This document shows positions 33,283 through 41,800 of a stretch of 47,119 nt of DNA, one piece after another. How positions within the stretch are numbered: position 1 is the first letter of the stretch; each line of letters begins with the position of its first letter. This DNA comes from Syntrophorhabdus sp. PtaB.Bin047 (GTDB lineage: Bacteria > Desulfobacterota > Syntrophorhabdia > Syntrophorhabdales > Syntrophorhabdaceae). Under the pieces are notes generated by a model, which worked only from the letters and a program-made list of their open reading frames with translations, made no database searches and was not told where the DNA came from. The stretch lies in NCBI GenBank assembly GCA_002067235.1, contig MVQP01000013.1:1-47119 (forward strand), given 5' to 3'. A program made the position numbers and the translations under genes.

Positions 33283-34382
33283 CGGAAAAGATCGCCTTTC
33301 TGGACCTCAAGAGACAGTATGAAGAGATAAGGGACGACGTGACGGCTGCGCTCCTCGACGTCTGTTCAAAGACCGCCTTTTCGGGGGGTCCCTTCGTCGA
33401 GAACTTCGAGAAGATGTTCGCACAGTATTCCGGATGCCGCCACGCCATCGGCGTGAACAGCGGAACGAGCGCCCTCCACCTCGCCATGCTCGCCATAGGC
33501 GCGGGACCAGGCGACGAGGTCATCGTGCCCGCCGACACCTTCATCGCCACCGCGTGGGGTCCGTCATACGCCGGCGCCACCCCTGTCTTTGTCGACTGCA
33601 CCCCGGACACGTGGAACATCGACCCCGCGAAATTGGAGGCGGCCATCACACCGAAGACGAAGGCGATCATCGGCGTCCACCTGTACGGGCAGCCCTTCGA
33701 TATCGATGCGGTCTCAGCCATAGCGATGAGGCACGGCCTCTTCCTCATCGAGGACGCGGCGCAGGCGCACGGGGCGAGATACAAAGGGACCGTCGTCGGG
33801 TCCTTCGGCGCGCTCGCGGCCTTCAGCTGCTACCCCGGCAAGAACCTGGGAGGATACGGTGAAGGCGGCATCGTCACGACGAACGACGACGGCTACGCGG
33901 CGCGCGTGAAGAGTCTCAGGAACCACGGCAGCACGGAACGCTACTGCCACGACGAGATTGGATTCAACATGAGGATGGACGGCTTCCAGGGAGCGGTCCT
34001 AGCCGTCAAGCTCCCCCATCTCGACGCCTGGAACGCGAGGAGAAAGGAGATAGCCGCAATGTACCACCGGGGCATAAAGAACCCCGCCGTTACCATGCAG
34101 GCTGAGCCCGAATGGGCTGATTCCATATATCATCTCTTCGTCATCACCGCCACGGACAGGCAGGCCCTGATGAAGCACCTCGAGGCGAGGAACATCTTCC
34201 CCGGCCTGCACTACCCCGTTCCCTGCCACCTGCAGAAGGCCTACGCGAACCTCGGCTACAAGGCGGGCGACTGTCCCAACGCGGAATACCTCGCCGCCCA
34301 CTGCCTGTCGCTTCCCATGTACGCGGAGCTGACCGATTCAGAGGTCGCGAGGGTAATCGACGCCATCAACGACTGGCGGTAG
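33279..34382 (+). CDS. DegT/DnrJ/EryC1 sugar aminotransferase, WbpE/WlbC-like
   Basis: A 367-residue PLP enzyme. It has IAFLDLKRQYEEIRDDVTAA, GVNSGTSALHLAMLAIGAGP and EDAAQAHGARYKG. The PLP lysine is in CYPGKNLGGYGEGG. A conserved end-block sits in the C-terminal small domain (IFPGLHYPVPCHLQKAY). It would transfer an amino group from glutamate to the 3-keto sugar made by the WbpB-like enzyme. The three genes together suggest UDP-2,3-diacetamido-2,3-dideoxy-uronic acid. The formyltransferase gene follows after 6 nt. Confidence 0.84.
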   Translation: MTEKIAFLDLKRQYEEIRDDVTAALLDVCSKTAFSGGPFVENFEKMFAQYSGCRHAIGVNSGTSALHLAMLAIGAGPGDEVIVPADTFIATAWGPSYAGATPVFVDCTPDTWNIDPAKLEAAITPKTKAIIGVHLYGQPFDIDAVSAIAMRHGLFLIEDAAQAHGARYKGTVVGSFGALAAFSCYPGKNLGGYGEGGIVTTNDDGYAARVKSLRNHGSTERYCHDEIGFNMRMDGFQGAVLAVKLPHLDAWNARRKEIAAMYHRGIKNPAVTMQAEPEWADSIYHLFVITATDRQALMKHLEARNIFPGLHYPVPCHLQKAYANLGYKAGDCPNAEYLAAHCLSLPMYAELTDSEVARVIDAINDWR

Positions 34383-34388
34383 AGAGGC

Positions 34389-35321
34389 ATGATGGATTTT
34401 GTCTTCATAGGCGGGACATACAGGGGATGGAGAACCCTCGCTTCCCTTATCGATGGGGGGTTCGTCCCGAGACTCGCCTTTATCCTCAAGGAAGATGACC
34501 ACGAAACGGAAAGGTATTCCGAAAGGATAGCTGAGACCGTCCGGGAGCTTCGCATCCCCTTCAGGGTAACGAAGACCCTCAGCCAGGATGATTACCGGGC
34601 CATAAGAGACGTGCGGCCCGAGTTCGCCGTCGTCTGCGGATGGAGGACCATCATAGACCCGGCTATATCTGATTCCATGAAGCTGGGCCTCGTGGCGGCA
34701 CACGATTCTCTCCTGCCCCGGTACCGCGGTTTCGCGCCCATCAACTGGGCCATCATCAACGGCGAGACCGAAACGGGGGTGACCCTCTTTCTCATCGGTG
34801 ACGGCGAGGTGGACTCGGGCAACATCATCGACCAGGAGAAGGTAGCCATAGGACCTGACGATTATGCCCGGGACGTCTACGAGAAGGTCACCGAGGCCAC
34901 CATATCCCTCTACGCAAGGTTCTTCAGGCAGTACGCGGAGGGGAACATCGCGCTCACAAAGCAGGATGAAGTCAAGGCTACATACACGTGCAAACGGTCC
35001 CCCGAGGACGGCAGGATAGACTGGACGAAGAGTGACACCGACGTCTACAACCTCATCCGCGCCCTCGCCCGTCCCTACCCCGGGGCATACTGTTTTTTGA
35101 ACGGAAAGAGATTTCGCGTCCACCGTGCTTCCCCCGGTGTCATGCGCGGGCGCGTGTACGCCGGCCGGATACCAGGCAAGGCGATAAGGATCGACGAAAG
35201 CGGGATCGAGATACTGTGCGGCACCGGCTCCGTAACCATCACCGAGTGGGAAGAAGAAGGGTCCGGTGTCCCGGAGTCGCCGTCGGTCCTCGTGCGGTCG
35301 ATAACGACGACACTCCAATGA
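34389..35321 (+). CDS. Formyltransferase-family protein, probable sugar N-formyltransferase with altered active site
   Basis: A 310-residue protein of the methionyl-tRNA/ArnA formyltransferase fold. AHDSLLPRYRGFAPINWAII and VTLFLIGDGEVDSGNII correspond to the catalytic loops. His105 and Asp142 of the N/H/D triad are kept, but the Asn two residues before the His is Ala103. A C-terminal subdomain (about 210-305) resembles the FMT C-terminal fold. Such proteins use 10-formyltetrahydrofolate to formylate 3- or 4-amino sugars. It follows an aminotransferase gene and precedes another, which supports an amino-sugar substrate. The loss of Asn may reflect a subfamily or reduced activity. Confidence 0.78.
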   Translation: MMDFVFIGGTYRGWRTLASLIDGGFVPRLAFILKEDDHETERYSERIAETVRELRIPFRVTKTLSQDDYRAIRDVRPEFAVVCGWRTIIDPAISDSMKLGLVAAHDSLLPRYRGFAPINWAIINGETETGVTLFLIGDGEVDSGNIIDQEKVAIGPDDYARDVYEKVTEATISLYARFFRQYAEGNIALTKQDEVKATYTCKRSPEDGRIDWTKSDTDVYNLIRALARPYPGAYCFLNGKRFRVHRASPGVMRGRVYAGRIPGKAIRIDESGIEILCGTGSVTITEWEEEGSGVPESPSVLVRSITTTLQ

Positions 35322-35340
35322 GAGTCTGGAGGTTCTGAAC

Positions 35341-36324
35341 GTGGAGAAGGACATCATCACGGGATCAACGATATTCATGACCGGCGGGGCGGGCTTCGTG
35401 GGCTCCTACCTCGTCGAAGAGCTTCTGCCCCACAACCCGGAGCGGATCATCATCGTCGATAACCTCTTCCGCGGCTCCCTGAAGAACATGGAAAGCTTCA
35501 TCGATGATCCGAGGGTCGAGTTCATAGCGGGAGACATACGTGACAGCGCCCTCATGGAGACCTCCATGGAACGGTCGGACTACTGCTTCCACCTCGCGGC
35601 ACTCAGGATAAACGCCTGCGCGGCCGACCCTGTGCACGGCTTCGAGGTCATGGCGGACGCAACCTTCCGGCTCATAGACCTTGCCAGGAAGCGTTCCATA
35701 AAGAAGTTCATCTACTCGTCGAGCGCCTCCGTCTACGGGCTGGCACAAAATTTCCCCACTCCCGAGACGGACAATCCCTATGACAACAGGACCTTCTACG
35801 GCGGAGCGAAGCTCTTCGGTGAACAGGTGCTCCGGAGCTATGCCTTCATGTACGGTCTTCGCTACGTCGCGCTGAGATATTTCAACGTCTACGGTCCCCG
35901 CATGGACACCGATGGAAAGTACACGGAGGTCATGATAAAATGGCTCGACTGCGTGAGGTCGGGGACGGCCCCTCTCATTTACGGAGACGGGTCTACGACG
36001 ATGGATTTCGTCTATGTGCGGGACATAGCGCGGGCCAACGTTCGCGCGCTCCTTGCGGACGTGACCGACGAGGTATTCAATATTGGCTGTTCACGGGAAA
36101 CGAGCCTCAAAGAACTCCTCGACCTTCTCCTCAAGGTGAACAACTCCACGCTCGTCCCCGAGCACCGGGCCGAGAACACGGTGAACCCTGTCTCCCGCCG
36201 CCTCGCCGACATCTCCAGGGCACGGGACCTCCTCGGCTTCGAACCGCAGGTCTCCCTTGAGGATGGTCTCAGGGAGCTGTCCCGGTGGTACTTCGCGCTT
36301 AAGAAGGGGAATGGTGACAAATGA
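35341..36324 (+). CDS. NAD-dependent sugar-nucleotide epimerase/dehydratase (extended SDR)
   Basis: A 327-residue protein. The nucleotide site is IFMTGGAGFVGSYLVEELL; SSSASVYGL and the YxxxK pair in FYGGAKLFGE are catalytic. RYFNVYGPRMD and DFVYVRDIARANVRALLA follow. It belongs to the UDP-glucose 4-epimerase/4,6-dehydratase group. The substrate cannot be read from sequence; it may be the epimerase or reductase for the heptose branch or feed the next aminotransferase. The GTG start at 35341 follows GGAGG at 8 nt. Its stop overlaps the next gene by 4 nt. Confidence 0.8.
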   Translation: MEKDIITGSTIFMTGGAGFVGSYLVEELLPHNPERIIIVDNLFRGSLKNMESFIDDPRVEFIAGDIRDSALMETSMERSDYCFHLAALRINACAADPVHGFEVMADATFRLIDLARKRSIKKFIYSSSASVYGLAQNFPTPETDNPYDNRTFYGGAKLFGEQVLRSYAFMYGLRYVALRYFNVYGPRMDTDGKYTEVMIKWLDCVRSGTAPLIYGDGSTTMDFVYVRDIARANVRALLADVTDEVFNIGCSRETSLKELLDLLLKVNNSTLVPEHRAENTVNPVSRRLADISRARDLLGFEPQVSLEDGLRELSRWYFALKKGNGDK

Positions 36325-37451
36325 TACCCATCGCGAAACCATATCTCACCGAAGACGAAGCGATGGCCGCGCATGACGCGGTCCTTTCCGGCTGGGTGAC
36401 CCAGGGTCCGAGGGTGAAGGAGTTCGAGGACAGGTTCGCCGCGCGCACGGGCTCGCTCCACGCCGTTGCGGTGTCGAGCTGCACCACGGCGCTTCACCTC
36501 GCGCTCCTCGTCTGCGGTGTCAAACAAGGCGATGAGGTCATCTGCCCATCCATGAGCTACGTGGCGACGAGCAACTCCATCCTCTACTGCGGGGCGCTCC
36601 CCGTGTTCGCCGAGGTCGAACCGCAAACGTACAACATAGACATCGAACATGCACGGTCGCTGATGAACGAAAGGACAAAGGCAGTGCTCATCGTCCACCA
36701 GATGGGGATGCCCGCTGATATCGACGCCTTCGCCGCCCTCTGTCGGGACAGGGGCATCGCACTCGTCGAGGACGCCGCCTGCGCCATAGGCTCGCGCTAC
36801 AAGGGGCGGCCCATCGGGTCGCACACCGACCTTGCCTGCTTTTCCTTCCACCCCCGGAAGGTCATAACGACCGGTGACGGGGGAATGATCACCACGGCCC
36901 GTCCCGAGTACGACGAGAGATTGAGGCTCCTCAGGCAACACGGCATGTCGGTGAACGACAGGGTGCGCCACGAAGCGACGAAGCTCATCTTCGAGGACCA
37001 CGTCGAGATCGGATACAACTACCGGATGACGGATATCCAGGCCGCCATCGGCATACGACAGCTCGAGAAGCTGGACTCTATCGTCGACCGGAGGAGGGAG
37101 ATAGCGGCGTACTACAATGACGCTTTCAGAGACGTCGAATGCCTGAGGACCCCTGAAGAACCCGAGGGCCGCTTTTCGAACTACCAGTCCTACAGTCTCT
37201 ACCTCAGGCAGTCCGCACCGCTGACCCGCAACGAGCTCATGGCCCGCCTTATCACGAAAGGGATCACGACGCGGCGGGGGATAATGACCTCCCATCGCGA
37301 GACCGCGTACCGGCAGATCTTCGAACATATCTCCCTGCCGGTCTCCGAGGACCTCTCCGACAGGAGCATCCTTCTGCCCCTCTATCCCGGCCTGACTGAA
37401 GAGGAGATGACATATGTCGCGAAAGCGGTGAAAGACGAGGTGGCTCCATGA
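36321..37451 (+). CDS. DegT/DnrJ/EryC1 aminotransferase, perosamine-synthase/PglE-like
   Basis: A 376-residue PLP enzyme. It has MIPIAKPYLTEDEAMAAHDA, SGWVTQGPRVKEFEDRFAAR, EDAACAIGSRYKGRPIG and the PLP lysine in FSFHPRKVITTGDGG. The N-terminal GWVTQGP segment is typical of enzymes that aminate C4 of 4-keto-6-deoxy sugars, such as perosamine or UDP-bacillosamine intermediates. It is different from the WbpE-like enzyme at 33279. With the upstream SDR it may provide the amino group that the formyltransferase modifies. A 49-nt gap with an AAGGAGG site precedes the next gene. Confidence 0.83.
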   Translation: MIPIAKPYLTEDEAMAAHDAVLSGWVTQGPRVKEFEDRFAARTGSLHAVAVSSCTTALHLALLVCGVKQGDEVICPSMSYVATSNSILYCGALPVFAEVEPQTYNIDIEHARSLMNERTKAVLIVHQMGMPADIDAFAALCRDRGIALVEDAACAIGSRYKGRPIGSHTDLACFSFHPRKVITTGDGGMITTARPEYDERLRLLRQHGMSVNDRVRHEATKLIFEDHVEIGYNYRMTDIQAAIGIRQLEKLDSIVDRRREIAAYYNDAFRDVECLRTPEEPEGRFSNYQSYSLYLRQSAPLTRNELMARLITKGITTRRGIMTSHRETAYRQIFEHISLPVSEDLSDRSILLPLYPGLTEEEMTYVAKAVKDEVAP

Positions 37452-37500
37452 GGCACGGGACATCATTGACTGCAAGCATCGGAAACAAGGAGGAACACAC

Positions 37501-38832
37501 ATGAGGGTAACCCTCGTCCAGCCGCCAAGCAATTCGGTCTACAAGCAATACAAGTCCTTCAACAGGCGGGCGATCAAGCGCTTCCCCTTTAACCTCGCCT
37601 GCCTCGCGTCCTACATAACCGAGCGCGGCGGTCATGCGGTGGCCGGGATTGATGCCGACCATTCCGAGTACTCCCTCGAGGAGACCGCCCGGGCTGCCAT
37701 CGAGACAGGACCCGACGTCATCGGGCTCACGTCGACGACGGGCATCATCGACATCGTCATTACCATCGCCGGGCTCATCAAGGAAGAGCGGCCGGACATC
37801 CCGATCGTCCTTGGCGGACCTCATATATCCGCCGTCCGCCAGGAGGTCCTCAGACACGCCTCGGTCGACTTCGCCGTGTTCGGGGAAGGCGAGGCATCCT
37901 TCCTCGAGCTCCTCGCCTGCATCGAGGCGGGAAGGACACCCGCGGATGTCACCGGCATCGCCTACCGCGACGGCGCGACGCTCCGCGCCAATCCGGCCCG
38001 GGAGCACATCACCGACCTCGACGGCCTGCCCATGCCCATGTGGGACCTTTTCGACTGCACCGACTATCACGATTTTCTCATCCACGGAGAAGACCCTTAC
38101 ATCATTCTCACCACCTCCCGCGGATGCCCCTACGACTGCATATACTGCGGCTCCAAGACCACCTGGGGAAAGAAGGTCCGGTACTACAGCCCGGAGTACG
38201 TCGTTCAGGAGCTCGCCGACCTCGCCGCGCGGGGGATACACAACTTCACCTTCGTAGACGACACCTTCACCCTCAACAAGAGGCGGCTGAAGGCCATCTG
38301 CCAGGGCATCATCGAAAGGGACATCAGGGCCACCTTCATGTGCTCCTCACGGGTCGACACCATCGACCACGAAACAGCCGACTTCCTTAAGAGGGCGGGC
38401 TGCAGGATGATCACCTTCGGCGTCGAGTCCGCCTCCGAGAAGATGCTGAAGGTCATCAAGAAACAGATACATCTCGACCAGGTGAAAGGAGCCCTGGCGA
38501 TCGCGAAGAATGCCGGGATACTAACCCACACGAGCTACATCATCGGCTGCCCGGGTGAGACCAGGGAGAGTGTCGAACAGACGATAGACTTTGCCATAGA
38601 CATGGACCCCGACGTCGTTCAGTTCAGCATATTCACCCCCCTTCCCGGTACCGAGTCCTGGGACTACATGGATCCGGCGGTGAAGACAGACTTCGATTAT
38701 TCGAAGCTCCACTGGTACGGGTCCTACGTTCTTGACAACCCTGAACTGCCAGCGGAGTACCTCATCAAAATACAACAGAAGGCATACGAGGCCTTTAACG
38801 CAAGAAAGGAAGCGATACGCGCGAGACCATGA
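37501..38832 (+). CDS. Second B12-binding-domain radical SAM protein
   Basis: A 443-residue protein. The N-terminal domain (1-150) is of the cobalamin-binding type (PFNLACLASYITERGGH, VLGGPHISAVRQEVL, FAVFGEGEASFLELL). The radical SAM core (about 195-400) has CPYDCIYC, FVDDTFTLNKRRLKAICQGI and FGVESASEKMLKVIKK. Its sequence is only distantly like the radical SAM protein at 20200. The classical DxHxxG motif is missing. The role is unknown; methylation or ring modification of a sugar, or modification of a protein, are possible. It overlaps the giant glycosyltransferase gene by 4 nt. Confidence 0.85.
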   Translation: MRVTLVQPPSNSVYKQYKSFNRRAIKRFPFNLACLASYITERGGHAVAGIDADHSEYSLEETARAAIETGPDVIGLTSTTGIIDIVITIAGLIKEERPDIPIVLGGPHISAVRQEVLRHASVDFAVFGEGEASFLELLACIEAGRTPADVTGIAYRDGATLRANPAREHITDLDGLPMPMWDLFDCTDYHDFLIHGEDPYIILTTSRGCPYDCIYCGSKTTWGKKVRYYSPEYVVQELADLAARGIHNFTFVDDTFTLNKRRLKAICQGIIERDIRATFMCSSRVDTIDHETADFLKRAGCRMITFGVESASEKMLKVIKKQIHLDQVKGALAIAKNAGILTHTSYIIGCPGETRESVEQTIDFAIDMDPDVVQFSIFTPLPGTESWDYMDPAVKTDFDYSKLHWYGSYVLDNPELPAEYLIKIQQKAYEAFNARKEAIRARP

Positions 38833-41800
38833 AGATACTCTACTGTTTCCCCGAAGCCGATAACCCGAACCACTACGGATACAACAACATCCGGTCATCG
38901 CTCATCGAACTGGGCCACAGCATCGTCGACTTCGATTTCCTCGGCATGAAGGACAGGTTCGGGAAGGAAGGGATGGTCTCGGAGTTAAACTCCCTCATGG
39001 ACCGGGAAAAGCCGGACATCTTCCTCCACGGCATCGTGACCGACGAGCTCCCCGTTTCCTTTCTCGACGAGGTGCGCGACAGGGAGGACATAAGGAGCGT
39101 CGTCTTCTTCTCCGATGACGACTGGCGGATATACAACCATTCCCTCTCCTGGGTCGGCCATTACAACTACGCGACGACGAACGATATCAACGCTCTTGCC
39201 GTCTACCGGCAGTTCGGCTATCGCCACGTCTTCCCCATGCAGTACGCGGCAAACCCCCGCATCTACTACCCGAGGGAAACGGCGAAGAGGTACGACGTCA
39301 CCTTCGTCGGGCAGGCGTATCTCGGAAGGCCGCAGGTGGTGGAAGAGCTCCTCGCCCGGGGCATCGACGTCAGGGTCTGGGGCAGCGGCTGGGACAGGGT
39401 CCCGGCGCTGGCGTCCGTCGCGGGACCGCCCCTTCCCACGGAGGAGATGATCGAGACCTTCCGCGCCTCCCGGATAGTCCTCGGCATGGCGTGGTGTTCC
39501 GTCACGACCGACGCGGGCACCATCATCCCCCAGATAAAGGGCAGGACCTTCGAGTATCCTGCCTGCGGAGCGTTCCAGATAACCTTCGAGGACAGGCGCC
39601 TCCAGCATTATTTCGACATGGAGAAAGAGATAGCGACCTTCAGGGACGGGAAGGACCTCGCGGAGAAGATAGGCTATTACCTTGACCATGAAAGGGAGCG
39701 GGAGGAGATCGCCCGTGCATCCCATGAGCGCGTCCTCCGGGAGCACACGTGGAAACACCGCTGGGACGGCTTCTTTCCCTTCATGACGGAAGAGAACATG
39801 AACATCCGCAGGAGAAGGGCATGGGGGACCTGGGGAGCGCCAGAGGCAGGTAAAGGCGCCGAGAAGAGAGGCGCCGGGCCGCTCGTCTCCGTCGTCTGCT
39901 TCGTCTATAACAGGGAACGGTACATGGCGGCCACGATCGAATCCGTGCTGGGGCAGACTTACAGTAACATAGAGTTCGTCATTCTCAACGACGGCTCCAC
40001 GGACGGCACGGAGGCTGTTATAAAAAGATACCTCCACGACCCCAGGCTCAAGTACCACTATCAGGAGAACATCGGCCAGACTATGGACCGCTTCGACGAG
40101 CTCAACAACCGGGTCGTCGCTCTGTCGTCGGGTGAGTATATCTGCGCCATAGGGGCCGATGACGTCTACCTGCCGGGCAGGGTCGAAAGACAGCTCGGGG
40201 AGTTCCTGAAGAATCCCGGCCTCGATGTCTCCTTCTGCAATGCCCAGATATTCAACGACGCCGGACAGCTCCTGCCGACCCAGTTCCGTCATGAAAGGGC
40301 CCTCACCTTCAACCGCTTCAATCTCCTGCGCTGGCTCTTCACCGTCAATTTCATCGCCCATCCGTCGGTCATGATAAGGCGCAGTTCCCTCATCGAACAG
40401 GGGGGCTACGAAACAGGCTTCGCCACTGATTATCAGCTGTGGCTCAAGACCGCCCGCAATCTCAATTTCAAGCACCTCGACGAGAGCCTCTGGCTCTACA
40501 GGGTACATGATGACTCATCCACATCGGAGAAGAATGCCGACAGGTGCGCCGCGGCCACCATAGATGTCCTCGAGTCCGTCTACAGGTCGAACAGCATCGA
40601 CGATTTCTATCCCGAGATAGCCCTCTGTTCGGACAGGCAAAAGGCGCTTTACAGCGCTCACCTCGATTTCGGGAACGACATGATGCGGAACTCCTTTTTC
40701 TATCTCCCGGCGTTCGCCGTGCGCGAGTACGAGGCCGCGCTCGCGGTGAACCCCGGGGGGATGGAGGCAAGGAACAATCTCGCCGTCGCCTGCGCCATTG
40801 CCGGCGACAGGGAAAAGGCCCGGAGCATTTTCGGATCCCTCAGCGCCTCAGAACCACACAACGAGACCATAGACCACAACATCTCGACATTCCTCGCCTC
40901 CGACCCGCAAGGAAATCACCGCCCCGACTACAGGCTTCTTGCGGAGAGCATCGGAGCCTCGGAACTGAAAACGAACGTCGCCCTTGTCGAAAAAGGTGCG
41001 GCAACAGCGCCCGGCTCCACCCTCCCCGCCGGCACGAGCTCCGCCGCTCTCGGGAGAGAGCAGGAAAGCACATCGGTATGTAAGACCAGGAAGGGACACA
41101 CGACGATACTCATCCCTTCGGTCGACCCGGGCAACGACCTCAAGGCCTGCCTCGAGGCCATCGACATCCACATGGACGAGCCCCACGACATCATCGTCAT
41201 CAAGAACGCGGGGGCTGTCCCGAAATGGCTGAAGCAGCACGTCCGCAGCGGCAACACCATCTTCATCGACGTGCCGGCGTCTTCCGGTTACGCCGCGAGG
41301 TGCAACCGTGGGATGGAAAAAGCGACGGGAGAGTACGTCCTCATCATCGGCGAAGACACCCTTCTTCTCAAGGACTCCTTTTCCCGTATGCTCCATCACC
41401 TGGGCGGGGCATCAAACCGGGGCATGGTCGTTCCGCTGGCGAACCACGCCCTCGGGACCCAGAAGATCCCCGGCGCGGAGGACCTCTCCGTCGACGAGTT
41501 CTCAGAGTATGCCGCCGACCTGGGAAAGCGTTCCCTTTTCCGGCGGGCCGAGACCTTCGAGACGGGCTCCTTCTGCACGCTCTTCCGGAGCGAAACAATG
41601 GAAGTCGTCGGCCCCTTCAATGAAGATATCGCGTCCCCCTTCTTTGTCATCAACGACTATCGACTGCGGCTCCTCCTTAAGGGGCATACCGCCGCCGTCG
41701 CGGCCGATGCCGCCGTGTTCAGACGGCATCCCGAGACGAGGGGGAAGGGACGTGACAGGGTATTCCATGAAACGTGGGACACCATCAGCCCCGGCACGGA

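Noticed and set aside
36012..37532. 506-codon minus-strand frame opposite the second aminotransferase gene
   Set aside because: It spans the boundary of two supported plus-strand genes, with no motif of its own.
38985..40508. 507-codon minus-strand frame inside the giant glycosyltransferase
   Set aside because: It is antisense to clear CgeB-like and GT2 motifs and has no independent evidence.
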